A stretch of DNA of 25,965 nt, from NCBI GenBank assembly GCA_030146405.1, contig JASLBS010000016.1:1-25965 (forward strand). The letters run 5' to 3'. The stretch comes from Arthrobacter sp. Its GTDB lineage: Bacteria > Actinomycetota > Actinomycetes > Actinomycetales > Micrococcaceae. Below, piece after piece: positions 7,959 through 15,007 of the stretch. The position numbers were made by a program, and so were the translations under genes. The notes below the pieces were generated by a model. That model had not been told where the DNA came from. It was given only the letters and a program-made list of their open reading frames with translations, and made no database searches. Numbering within the stretch: position 1 is the stretch's first letter; each line of letters begins with the position of its first letter.

Positions 7959-8669
7959 GTGAACAAACCAGTCCCTGAAGCGAAACTGCTCGTTGTCGAC
8001 GACGAACCGAACATCCGCGAGCTCCTCTCGACCTCGCTGCGGTTCGCCGGGTTCGACGTCGTCGCCGCCGCCAACGGACGTGAGGCCCTCGCCGCCGCGG
8101 AGACCCACAATCCCGATCTCGCCGTGCTGGACGTGATGCTGCCGGACATGGACGGTTTCACCGTCACCCGCCGGCTCCGCGCCGCAGGCCGGCACTTCCC
8201 CGTGGTCTTCCTGACCGCCCGTGACGACACCGATGATAAGGTCACCGGCCTCACGGTGGGCGGCGACGACTACGTCACCAAGCCCTTCAGCCTCGACGAG
8301 GTGGTGGCCCGGATCCGGGCCGTCCTGCGAAGGACGCACCCCCTGGAGGACGACGACGCCGTGATCCGCGTCGACGACCTCGAACTCGACGACGACGCCC
8401 ACGAGGTACGCCGTGCCGGGGAGACGATCGATCTCTCCCCCACCGAGTTCAAGCTGCTGCGCTACCTCATGCTGAATCCCAACCGCGTACTGTCCAAGGC
8501 GCAGATCCTCGACCACGTGTGGGAGTACGACTTCAACGGCGACGCGTCCATCGTGGAGTCCTACATCTCCTACCTCCGCCGCAAGATCGACAAGAACCCG
8601 GATGCCGTGGCACTCATCCAGACCAAGCGCGGCGTGGGTTACCTGCTCCGCACCGCCAGCAAGCGGTAG
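7959..8669 (+). CDS. PhoP-like response regulator (OmpR/PhoB family)
   Basis: A 236-residue DNA-binding response regulator. The receiver domain (9-122) has the acidic pocket Asp14-Asp15, phospho-acceptor Asp58 (LDVMLPDMDG), switch Thr86 and Lys108 (GGDDYVTKPFS). The C-terminal winged helix (about 135-232) carries LSPTEFKLLRYLMLNPNRVLSK and SYISYLRRKID before RGVGYLLR. Across its length it resembles Mycobacterium tuberculosis PhoP more than other OmpR types I can recall (RELLSTSLRFAGFDV, ILDHVWEYDFNGD). The start is GTG at 7959. It is followed after 10 bp by its sensor kinase, and the WXG100 gene comes next. The signal is unknown. Family certain; orthology to PhoP is inference. Confidence 0.93.
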   Translation: MNKPVPEAKLLVVDDEPNIRELLSTSLRFAGFDVVAAANGREALAAAETHNPDLAVLDVMLPDMDGFTVTRRLRAAGRHFPVVFLTARDDTDDKVTGLTVGGDDYVTKPFSLDEVVARIRAVLRRTHPLEDDDAVIRVDDLELDDDAHEVRRAGETIDLSPTEFKLLRYLMLNPNRVLSKAQILDHVWEYDFNGDASIVESYISYLRRKIDKNPDAVALIQTKRGVGYLLRTASKR

Positions 8670-8679
8670 CGCGGCTCCA

Positions 8680-10230
8680 GTGGTCAAGCGCTGGAACGCT
8701 GCGTCCCTCCGCTCGCAGCTGGTCGCGATCATCATGCTCCTCATGATCGTGACGGTGGGGATCACGGGCCTCGCCACGGTCTCCCTCCTGCGCCAGGGGC
8801 TGGTGGACCGGATCGACGCGGATCTGGCTGGCAGCGCACGATCCGTGTCCGAGACCTTCTACTCGCAGGATCCGGCGAACGACGGCACGATCCTCCGCTA
8901 CTACGCGGCGCTCATCGACAGCAACGCATCCATCCTGCGGGAGAACCAGTCCCCGGACGCAGCGGACCTCCCGCGGTTCGACAACCTGACGCCGGATCGG
9001 ATCGCCGAACTCCGTGGGGAGGGGATGAACGTCCCGGGCTCGGACCCGGACAGCCAGGGTTGGCGGGTACGCTTCTTCCCGTTCACCAGTGGTGAGGGCT
9101 ATCTGGCCATCGCCACGCGGCTCAACACCGTCAACGAGTCCGTGCAGGAAGCCACCGAGATCGTGTTCACCGCGGGCCTCGTCACCATTGCGCTCGCCTC
9201 GCTGATCGCCTTCGTGGCCGTCACCCGGCAGTTCGCACCACTGGCCCGTGTGGAACGCACGGCCGCTGCCATCGCCGCCGGGGATCTCTCCCGTCGTGTC
9301 GCCGTCGAACGCCCGACCACGGAGGTCGGGCGGCTGTCCCGCTCGCTCAACGCCATGCTCGCCCACATCGAGGAGGCGTTCGCCGCGAGGACGGCGTCGG
9401 AGACGAAGATGCGGCGCTTCGTCTCCGATGCCTCCCATGAGCTGAGGACCCCGCTCGTGACCATCCGCGGGTACTCCGAGCTCTACCGCCACGGGGCACT
9501 GCAGAAGGACGAGGACATTGCCACCGCCATGGGGCGGATCGAGAGCGAGGCCATCCGGATGGGCCAGCTCGTCGAGGACCTGCTCACCCTGGCCAGGATC
9601 GACGAGCAGCGTCCCCTCGATGTGCAACCGGTGGACCTCATGCTTCTCGGGCATGATGCCGCGTTCGACGCCCGCGCCACCGCCCCGGACCGGACGGTCA
9701 CCCTGATCGGGCTCGACGGCGGTCACCCCCGCCCCGCTCCTACCCGGGGTGACGAGGCCCGTCTCCGCCAGGTGATCGCCAACCTGATGACCAATGCGCT
9801 CCGCTACACGCCCAAGGGCTCCCCGATCGAGATCGCCGTCGGCGTGGCGCCGGTGCTGCACGGCCACAGCGATTCCGTGCTGGAGATCCGCGACCACGGG
9901 CCCGGTATCTCCGAGGAGGACGCCGGCAAGGTGTTCGAGCGCTTCTACCGGGCCGACTCCTCGAGGTACCGGGAGACGGGCGGCACGGGCCTCGGTCTTG
10001 CGATCGTCGCAGCGCTGGTGGCCCAGCACGACGGCTCGGTACGGCTGGAGGAGACACCCGGCGGCGGCGCCACCCTCTCGATCAGGCTCCCGCACGTACC
10101 GCAGCCCGAGCAGGGCGAGGAGCAGACGCAGGGCGCCGGGGCGGAACACCGCGTTCCCGCCGGCAGCATCGCTCCTCCACAGGCACCGTCCGTCAAGCCG
10201 GTTGTCCACAAAGGTGGAACCGGGCGCTGA
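8680..10230 (+). CDS. Membrane sensor histidine kinase
   Basis: A 516-residue HAMP-type sensor kinase paired with the regulator 10 bp upstream. TM1 is about residues 12-35 (LVAIIMLLMIVTVGITGLATV) and TM2 about 166-190, enclosing a roughly 130-residue extracytoplasmic sensor with no recognised fold. A HAMP domain follows (ARVERTAAAIAAGDLSRRV), then the HisKA H-box SDASHELRTPLVTIRGYSE with phospho-acceptor His253. The ATPase domain has an N-box (RLRQVIANLMTNALRYTP), G1 (DHGPGIS), an F-box (FERFYRAD) and G2 (GGTGLGLAIV). A Gln/Glu-rich tail of about 45 residues follows the catalytic domain. I chose GTG 8680; it has no strong ribosome site, which fits coupling to the upstream gene. The arrangement is PhoR/TrcS/PrrB-like; the stimulus cannot be inferred. 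Confidence 0.93.
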   Translation: MVKRWNAASLRSQLVAIIMLLMIVTVGITGLATVSLLRQGLVDRIDADLAGSARSVSETFYSQDPANDGTILRYYAALIDSNASILRENQSPDAADLPRFDNLTPDRIAELRGEGMNVPGSDPDSQGWRVRFFPFTSGEGYLAIATRLNTVNESVQEATEIVFTAGLVTIALASLIAFVAVTRQFAPLARVERTAAAIAAGDLSRRVAVERPTTEVGRLSRSLNAMLAHIEEAFAARTASETKMRRFVSDASHELRTPLVTIRGYSELYRHGALQKDEDIATAMGRIESEAIRMGQLVEDLLTLARIDEQRPLDVQPVDLMLLGHDAAFDARATAPDRTVTLIGLDGGHPRPAPTRGDEARLRQVIANLMTNALRYTPKGSPIEIAVGVAPVLHGHSDSVLEIRDHGPGISEEDAGKVFERFYRADSSRYRETGGTGLGLAIVAALVAQHDGSVRLEETPGGGATLSIRLPHVPQPEQGEEQTQGAGAEHRVPAGSIAPPQAPSVKPVVHKGGTGR

Positions 10231-10254
10231 CCCCCCTGTGTGGCCCCCTAGCGT
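10227..10254 (+). promoter_or_regulatory. Candidate promoter for the WXG100 gene
   Basis: CTGACC (10227-10232), a 16-base spacer, then TAGCGT (10249-10254). The -35 overlaps the stop codon of the kinase gene. It would give a leader of about 35 bases to the ATG at 10295. Confidence 0.4.
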
Positions 10255-10294
10255 CGGAAGCATCAGGGCAGCACCACCACACATGGGAGTAGAC

Positions 10295-10585
10295 ATGGCA
10301 CTGTTCAACGTAGACACCGACAGCTTGGCAGCGAAGAGCAGCCAGGTGCAGGGAACCATCGCGCGGCTCCAGGCGGAGGTCAACTCCATGCAGGCCGGGC
10401 TCCGGGAGCTCGAGGGCCTCTGGACCGGGCAGGCCGCGACCAACTTCCAGCAGCTCATCCTGCAGTGGCGCGCCACCCAACAGCAGGTGGAGGAGTCGCT
10501 CACCGGGATCAACGAGGCGCTCACCGTGGCCACGCAGCAGTACGCGGAGGCCGAGCAGAGCAACGCACGGATGTTCATGAGCTGA
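10295..10585 (+). CDS. WXG100 family protein (EsxA/EsxB-like)
   Basis: A 96-residue protein with the WXG motif at the hairpin turn (ELEGLWTGQAATNFQQL), flanked by two long amphipathic helices. Size and layout are those of type VII (ESX) secretion substrates, which form helical-hairpin dimers and are exported without a signal peptide. I start at ATG 10295, which has GGGAG five bases upstream; ATG 10283 in frame would add four residues and lacks a good site. The C-terminus ends MFMS; residues YAEAE near the end resemble but do not clearly fulfil the YxxxD/E export signal. No EccC-type ATPase or second WXG100 partner is in the window, so it is an orphan locus. It lies just after a PhoPR-like pair and is closed by a strong terminator. 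Confidence 0.9.
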   Translation: MALFNVDTDSLAAKSSQVQGTIARLQAEVNSMQAGLRELEGLWTGQAATNFQQLILQWRATQQQVEESLTGINEALTVATQQYAEAEQSNARMFMS

Positions 10586-10610
10586 ACTGCGCGTCTCCGA
10601 CACGGACCAG

Positions 10611-10650
10611 TACCAGGAAGCACCAGGAAGCACCGGGAAGCACCGAAAGA
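10611..10650. repeat. Four tandem 10-bp repeats downstream of the WXG100 gene
   Basis: Units TACCAGGAAG, CACCAGGAAG, CACCGGGAAG and CACCGAAAGA follow each other without gaps, decaying along the array. They lie in the 3' untranslated region between the WXG100 stop and the terminator hairpin. A slippage-type array; no function is evident. Confidence 0.7.
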
Positions 10651-10656
10651 CGAGAA

Positions 10657-10686
10657 GGGCGGCACCTCCATCAGGAGGTGCCGCCC
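10657..10686. terminator. Bidirectional terminator between WXG100 and groEL
   Basis: A perfect 13-bp stem, GGGCGGCACCTCC (10657-10669) with its complement at 10674-10686, and a four-base ATCA loop. On the minus strand it is followed by TTCTCGTCTTTC, so it best serves groEL; it can also stop WXG100 transcripts. Confidence 0.8.
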
Positions 10687-10735
10687 AACTCATCTCAGGT
10701 CGGCGCGTCAGACGCCGGGACGAGGGGTGGAGGGC

Positions 10736-12370
10736 CTAGAAGCCGCCCATCCCACCCATGCCGCCCATGTCGTCGCCGCCGCCGGCAGGAGCTGCCTTCT
10801 CCGGCTTGTCAGCAACAACGGCCTCGGTGGTGAGGAACAGACCTGCGATCGACGCTGCGTTCTGCAGGGCCGATCGTGTCACCTTCACGGGGTCGTTGAT
10901 GCCTGCGGCGAGAAGGTCCTCGTACTCACCGGTGGCGGCGTTCAGGCCGTGACCGGCGGGCAGGCCGCGGACCTTGTCGACAACGACGCCGGGCTCGAGG
11001 CCGGCGTTGAAGGCGATCTGCTTCAGCGGTGCGTCGATGGCTACGCGGACGATGTTCGCGCCCGTCGCCTCGTCACCCGTGAGCTCGAGGGTGGCGAACG
11101 CCTTGGCGCCGGCCTGGATGAGGGCCACGCCACCACCGGCGACGATGCCCTCTTCGACGGCGGCCTTCGCGTTGCGAACGGCGTCCTCGATGCGGTGCTT
11201 GCGCTCCTTGAGCTCCACCTCGGTGGCAGCACCGACCTTGATCACCGCGACACCGCCGGCCAGCTTGGCCAGGCGTTCCTGCAGCTTCTCGCGGTCGTAG
11301 TCCGAGTCGGAGTTCTCGATCTCGGCACGGATCTGCGCCACGCGACCGGCGATGGCGTCGGCTTCGCCGGCTCCTTCGACGATGGTGGTCTCGTCCTTCG
11401 TGACGACGACCTTGCGAGCGGTACCGAGCAGGTCGAGCGTGGCGGTCTCCAGCTTGAGGCCGACCTCCTCGGCGATGACCTGTCCACCGGTGAGGATGGC
11501 GATGTCGGCGAGCTGTGCCTTGCGGCGGTCACCGAAGCCCGGAGCCTTGACGGCAACGGACTTGAAGGTGCCGCGGATCTTGTTGACCACGAGGGTCGCG
11601 AGGGCTTCGCCTTCGATGTCCTCGGCGATGATCAGCAGGGGCTTGCCCGACTGCATGATCTTCTCGAGGACTGCGACGAGGTCCTTCACGTTGCTGATCT
11701 TCGAGTTGACGATCAGGATGTAGGGGTCCTCGAGGACGGTCTCCTGGCGCTCGGCGTCGGTGACGAAGTAACCCGAGATGTAGCCCTTGTCGAAGCGCAT
11801 ACCCTCGGTGAGCTCGAGCTCGAGGCCGAACGTGTTCGACTCCTCGACGGTGATGACGCCTTCCTTGCCCACCTTGTCGAGTGCTTCGGCGATCAGGTCA
11901 CCGATCTGCTTGTCGCCGGCCGAGATCGAGGCGGTAGCAGCGATCTGCTCCTTCGTCTCGATCTCCTTGGCGGAGGCGATCAGCTCGTCGGTGACGGCCT
12001 TGACGGCCTTCTCGATGCCGCGCTTGAGGCTCAGGGGGTCAGCTCCGGCCGCGACGTTGCGCAGGCCTTCCTTGACGAGCGCCTGTGCCAGTACGGTGGC
12101 GGTGGTGGTGCCGTCGCCTGCGACGTCGTCGGTCTTCTTGGCGACCTCCTTGACGAGCTCGGCACCGATCTTCTCGAACGGATCGTCGAGTTCGATCTCC
12201 TTGGCGATGGACACGCCGTCGTTCGTGATGGTGGGGGCTCCCCACTTCTTCTCGAGCACGACGTTGCGACCACGGGGGCCCAGCGTCACCTTGACGGCGT
12301 CAGCGAGAATGTTGAGTCCTCGCTCGAGGCCGCGGCGGGCCTCTTCATCAAAAGAAATGATCTTGGCCAT
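10736..12370 (-). CDS. groEL: Chaperonin GroEL (60 kDa, GroEL2-type)
   Basis: A 544-residue chaperonin that forms a tetradecameric ring folding cytosolic proteins with ATP and GroES. Hallmarks: start AKIISFDEEARRGLERG, nucleotide site VTLGPRGRNVVLEKK and AGDGTTTATVLA, C-terminal ATP-site block VEEGIVAGGGVALI, and a flexible Gly-Met tail (GGMGGMGGF), which in actinobacteria marks the essential GroEL2 type rather than the His-tailed GroEL1. No groES is adjacent, as is usual for this copy. The start ATG at 12370 has AAAGGACC about ten bases upstream. It is transcribed from a promoter embedded in two CIRCE operators about 190 bp upstream, hence HrcA-repressed and heat-inducible (family knowledge). 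Identification is certain. Confidence 0.98.
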   Translation of the reverse strand: MAKIISFDEEARRGLERGLNILADAVKVTLGPRGRNVVLEKKWGAPTITNDGVSIAKEIELDDPFEKIGAELVKEVAKKTDDVAGDGTTTATVLAQALVKEGLRNVAAGADPLSLKRGIEKAVKAVTDELIASAKEIETKEQIAATASISAGDKQIGDLIAEALDKVGKEGVITVEESNTFGLELELTEGMRFDKGYISGYFVTDAERQETVLEDPYILIVNSKISNVKDLVAVLEKIMQSGKPLLIIAEDIEGEALATLVVNKIRGTFKSVAVKAPGFGDRRKAQLADIAILTGGQVIAEEVGLKLETATLDLLGTARKVVVTKDETTIVEGAGEADAIAGRVAQIRAEIENSDSDYDREKLQERLAKLAGGVAVIKVGAATEVELKERKHRIEDAVRNAKAAVEEGIVAGGGVALIQAGAKAFATLELTGDEATGANIVRVAIDAPLKQIAFNAGLEPGVVVDKVRGLPAGHGLNAATGEYEDLLAAGINDPVKVTRSALQNAASIAGLFLTTEAVVADKPEKAAPAGGGDDMGGMGGMGGF

Positions 12371-12529
12371 AACGGCTTAGGTCCTTTCGGGACGGTTGCA
12401 TCTCAGCACATGAATGCTTGCCTGCGTGTGGTGCCCGCGACGGCTGGGCGGCGCCGGAACGATCTCTTTCACGTTCGAAGCCCCACCCCCACCACAGAGG
12501 TTTGCCTGCTTCACCCACCACGCGCTGCT

Positions 12530-12556
12530 TTAGCAGTCAGTGCGCGCGAGTGCTAA
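12530..12556. promoter_or_regulatory. CIRCE operator 1 (HrcA site)
   Basis: TTAGCAGTC, nine bases, GAGTGCTAA: 17 of 18 positions match the consensus TTAGCACTC-N9-GAGTGCTAA. It lies just downstream of the predicted groEL transcription start. Confidence 0.93.
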
Positions 12557-12561
12557 CTCAA

Positions 12562-12590
12562 TAATTAGCACTCACACCCCCTGAGTGCAA
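12562..12590 (-). promoter_or_regulatory. groEL promoter
   Basis: On the minus strand TTGCAC (12590-12585), a 17-base spacer, then TAATTA (12567-12562). It overlaps CIRCE 2 almost entirely and points to a start near 12555, inside CIRCE 1, giving a leader of about 185 bases. Confidence 0.6.
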
Positions 12591-12591
12591 G
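12565..12591. promoter_or_regulatory. CIRCE operator 2 (HrcA site)
   Basis: TTAGCACTC, nine bases, GAGTGCAAG: 16 of 18 consensus positions. Its centre is 35 bp from that of CIRCE 1, and eight bases separate the two elements. Confidence 0.9.
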
Positions 12592-12687
12592 CTATCCGTA
12601 CGCTGTCCGGGGCCGACATGCCCGCAGTCCATGGCATGGACCCCGGCGAGGGCATAGGTTGGTCGGACACGAGCATCGGGAGGCACA

Positions 12688-13368
12688 GTGTCCACGTCAG
12701 TACCAGGTCCGGAGTCCGAGGAGAACAAGGACCGCGGCCGTCCACCGCAGGACTCCGTCCCCGAGTACGGGCATCCGGACGTCCCCTCCGCTCAGCCTCC
12801 CCGCAGCGAGGAGTATGGCCGGGGCGACTACCAGCCGGGCGGCTTCGTGCGTCCCCCGTACACGCCGGCTCCCCAGCAGAACCCCTACCAGCCGGGCGGA
12901 TACGGCTCCCCACCCTACCTGCCGCCGTCCCACCAGCAGGGTTTCCAGCAGCAGGGCGGCTCTCCGCAGCCGCCGTACTCCCAGCAGAACGGGTATCCGG
13001 TACAGCCAGGCCCCCAGCCCCACTACAACCAGGGTGGCTACAACCAGCAGGGCGGGTACAACCAGGGTGGCTACAACCAGCAGGGCGGGTACAACCAGGT
13101 TCCCGGGCAGTTCTATCCACCGCAGAAGTCACGCGTACTCGCCGGAGTGCTGGGCATTCTCTTCGGGGCTTTCGGGATCCACCGGTTCTATCTCGGGCAC
13201 ACGGGGATCGGCATCGTCATGCTCCTCCTGTCCACCGTCGGGACCTTCGTCACCTTCGGCCTCTCAGCCGTCGCGGCAGGCATCTGGGGCCTGGTGGAGG
13301 GCATCATGATCCTGGTCGGATCGCACCAGTTCCGGCGGGACGCGCGGGGGATCCCCCTCAGGGACTGA
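12688..13368 (+). CDS. TM2 domain protein with Gly/Tyr/Asn/Gln-repeat N-terminus
   Basis: A 226-residue membrane protein. Residues 1-145 are low-complexity, rich in Pro, Gln, Gly and Tyr, with repeated GGYNQ units. The C-terminal third is a TM2 domain: SRVLAGVLGILFGAFGIHRFYLGH, then GIGIVMLLL, with the typical G-x-HRFYLG motif between two helices and a closing GLVEGIMIL segment. The start is GTG 12688, behind GGGAGG. TM2 proteins are widespread and poorly understood; the tail probably projects into the cytoplasm and may self-associate (inference). Upstream TAGGTT at 12655-12660 is a possible -10. The end overlaps the convergent GNAT gene by 11 bp. Confidence 0.88.
   Translation: MSTSVPGPESEENKDRGRPPQDSVPEYGHPDVPSAQPPRSEEYGRGDYQPGGFVRPPYTPAPQQNPYQPGGYGSPPYLPPSHQQGFQQQGGSPQPPYSQQNGYPVQPGPQPHYNQGGYNQQGGYNQGGYNQQGGYNQVPGQFYPPQKSRVLAGVLGILFGAFGIHRFYLGHTGIGIVMLLLSTVGTFVTFGLSAVAAGIWGLVEGIMILVGSHQFRRDARGIPLRD
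13024..13098 (+). repeat. 33-bp perfect in-frame tandem repeat (2.3 copies)
   Basis: Bases 13024-13056 and 13057-13089 are identical, followed by nine bases of a third copy. Each unit encodes the 11 residues YNQGGYNQQGG inside the TM2 protein. A 33-bp multiple of three lets copy number vary without a frameshift. Confidence 0.9.
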
Positions 13369-13951
13369 TGGCGGACCGCCGGCCGGCCGGCTTCGCCCAC
13401 TCCTCGCGCGTGACGCCGTACACCACGGCGTCGTAGACCTCGCCCCGCACCGTCCGAGCGTCACGGAAACGCGCCTCCTCCCGCCACCCTGCCTTCTCGC
13501 CCACGCGGCACATGGCCGTGTTACCGGACCAGGTGGCGAAGTCGAGGCGCCTGATGCCGGTCGACTCGAAGAGGAGTGCCGCCCAGAGCCCCAGTGCCTC
13601 CACGCCCACTCCACGGCCACGGTGGGCGGGATCGAAGACGGTGAGGCCGATACGGCGCCAGTCGGATACCTCCGACTCGAAGTACCAGGAGACCACGCCG
13701 ATCAACTCATCGGTATCGAGGTCCGCGATCACTGCACGGCGTGGCGGGCCGGGGATCTCCGACCGGCCGTCTCCCATCGCTGCGGCGAGGACAGCCACCG
13801 TGCGGTCGGCTTCGGCCTCGTCCGGTACGGGGAAGTACGGTCCGTCCCACCGGTGCCACTCGTGATGCGGGCGCAGCCACTCACGGTAGAGCGGTAGATC
13901 CTGCGGGCGCCAGTCCCGCAGGCGGACAAGCCACCCCTCACGGCGCACCAT
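13358..13951 (-). CDS. GNAT family N-acetyltransferase (RimJ/RimL-like)
   Basis: A 197-residue acetyltransferase that uses acetyl-CoA to modify an amine. The acetyl-CoA loop is visible in FDPAHRGRGVGVEALGLWA (consensus Q/RxxGxG/A), with preceding strands ELIGVVSWYF and the C-terminal block SGNTAMCRVGEKAGWREEARFRDA, characteristic of the RimJ/RimL-type group that acetylates protein N-termini or small substrates. The substrate cannot be deduced. The ATG at 13951 lies six bases after the stop of the LytR_C gene, so it is the third gene of the DUF3263 - LytR_C - GNAT operon. Its end overlaps the convergent TM2 gene by 11 bp. Confidence 0.9.
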   Translation of the reverse strand: MVRREGWLVRLRDWRPQDLPLYREWLRPHHEWHRWDGPYFPVPDEAEADRTVAVLAAAMGDGRSEIPGPPRRAVIADLDTDELIGVVSWYFESEVSDWRRIGLTVFDPAHRGRGVGVEALGLWAALLFESTGIRRLDFATWSGNTAMCRVGEKAGWREEARFRDARTVRGEVYDAVVYGVTREEWAKPAGRRSAISP

Positions 13952-13957
13952 GGACGA

Positions 13958-14554
13958 CTACTCGAACCCGGGGCCGAGCACCACGGAGATATCGGGCGAG
14001 ACGTCCGCACCGTCGATCAGGTCGAGGATGCCGAGGTCCGCGGCCACCGCTTCCGCATCGGTACGCTGGGTCTCGCCGTTGAAGAAGACCACCGAGGAAT
14101 CGACAGGAGCACCCGCCCAGTTGCCTGGTACGGTCTCCACCCAACCCTCGGCTGCCAGCCGGTCTGCGCCCACTGTTGCAAGGCCCGGGATCCCGGTGCC
14201 GTTCAGCACGTTGACGGTCTGCTTCCGGTCGATCGCGTCGGGTGCGTCCGGCGTTTCCGATGCTTCCGACTCTCCGCTCTCTGCATCGGGCGAAGTCCCC
14301 TCGGAGGGCTCTGCGCCGGGGGCCGCAGCCTGGCTGGACACGGCGGGTACGGCTGCGCCGTCACCCGGTGCAGGGAAGCCGAGGCGCGGAAGGAGGAAGT
14401 AGGAGCCCAGCCCGATCAGCAGGGCGAGGACGGCAACGGCGATCTTGAGCCTCAGTCCGCCTGACCGGGCGGGCACGATCCGTTCACGGTGGACACCCTG
14501 ACGATTCGAGGACTCGGGGACGGCATCGAACTCGTCGCGCGGGTAGTCGGCCAT
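13958..14554 (-). CDS. Membrane-anchored LytR C-terminal domain protein
   Basis: A 198-residue single-pass protein: cytoplasmic residues 1-34, one membrane helix about 35-55 (LKIAVAVLALLIGLGSYFLL), an extracytoplasmic Pro/Ala/Ser/Glu-rich linker about 58-110, then a LytR_C domain (112-198) with the signature VNVLNGTGIPGLA and VVFFNGETQ. LytR_C domains occur attached to or without LytR-CpsA-Psr wall-polymer ligases; here the ligase domain is absent, so it probably helps bind envelope components (inference). It is preceded by the DUF3263 gene with a 37-bp gap and followed six bases later by the GNAT gene. Confidence 0.9.
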   Translation of the reverse strand: MADYPRDEFDAVPESSNRQGVHRERIVPARSGGLRLKIAVAVLALLIGLGSYFLLPRLGFPAPGDGAAVPAVSSQAAAPGAEPSEGTSPDAESGESEASETPDAPDAIDRKQTVNVLNGTGIPGLATVGADRLAAEGWVETVPGNWAGAPVDSSVVFFNGETQRTDAEAVAADLGILDLIDGADVSPDISVVLGPGFE

Positions 14555-14591
14555 GGATCAGGGGGCCCTTCGGTCGGCGGGCATCGGGATC

Positions 14592-14897
14592 CTAGATGTC
14601 CGCGCCGAGCCGGCGGGCGGAGCGTGTTTTCTGCCGGGTGGACCGCAACCGCCGAAGGCGCTTCACGAGCATCGGATCGTGTGCCAGTGCAGCCTCGGTG
14701 TCGATCAGGGCATTGAGCACCTGGTAGTAGTGCGTGGCGGACATGTTGAAGAGATCCCGAATGGCCTGCTCCTTGGCGCCGGAATACTTCCACCACTCAC
14801 GCTCGAGCGCGAGCATCTGCTGCTCCCGGTCCCCGAGTGCCGTCCTGGCGTCCCGCTCGGCGACCGAATCCTCCGCCTCTCGCGTGGGTTCAGCCAT
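14592..14897 (-). CDS. DUF3263 family protein
   Basis: A 101-residue small basic protein with the DUF3263 pattern ALEREWWKYSGAKEQAIRDLFNMSATHYYQVLNALID, which resembles a helix-turn-helix, and a very basic end (KRLRRLRSTRQKTRSARR) that suggests nucleic-acid binding. Function has not been established for the family as far as I know. The ATG at 14897 follows GGAGCGGAG. It heads the operon with LytR_C and GNAT genes and has a well-formed promoter in the divergent gap with ung. Confidence 0.9.
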   Translation of the reverse strand: MAEPTREAEDSVAERDARTALGDREQQMLALEREWWKYSGAKEQAIRDLFNMSATHYYQVLNALIDTEAALAHDPMLVKRLRRLRSTRQKTRSARRLGADI

Positions 14898-14938
14898 CTC
14901 CGCTCCCGCCTTCCTGCCCCGTAGGCACGTGTCTGTCC

Positions 14939-14967
14939 ATGGTAGTGGGGAATTACAGGTGTGTCAT
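14939..14967 (-). promoter_or_regulatory. Promoter of the DUF3263 - LytR_C - GNAT operon
   Basis: On the minus strand ATGACA (14967-14962; five of six -35 consensus positions), exactly 17 bases, then TACCAT (14944-14939). It predicts a start near 14932 and a leader of about 35 bases with its own ribosome site. This is the best sigma-70-type promoter in the window. Confidence 0.65.
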
Positions 14968-15007
14968 TCGGCGGTACGCCGGCCGGGGTGTCCATGAGAA
15001 TGGAGGC

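Noticed and set aside
8614..10671. A 685-codon minus-strand open frame opposite the histidine kinase and WXG100 gene
   Set aside because: Shadow of the kinase codon pattern; no domain, no ribosome site, and the terminator lies within it.
10727..12556. A 609-codon open frame on the plus strand opposite groEL
   Set aside because: Antisense open frames of this length are expected in high-GC genes such as groEL. The product is a low-complexity Asp/Leu/Gly-rich shadow and its frame is explained by GroEL codon bias.
13024..13098. Possible CRISPR-like repeats
   Set aside because: Units are directly adjacent without spacers, in frame, and encode a low-complexity tail.
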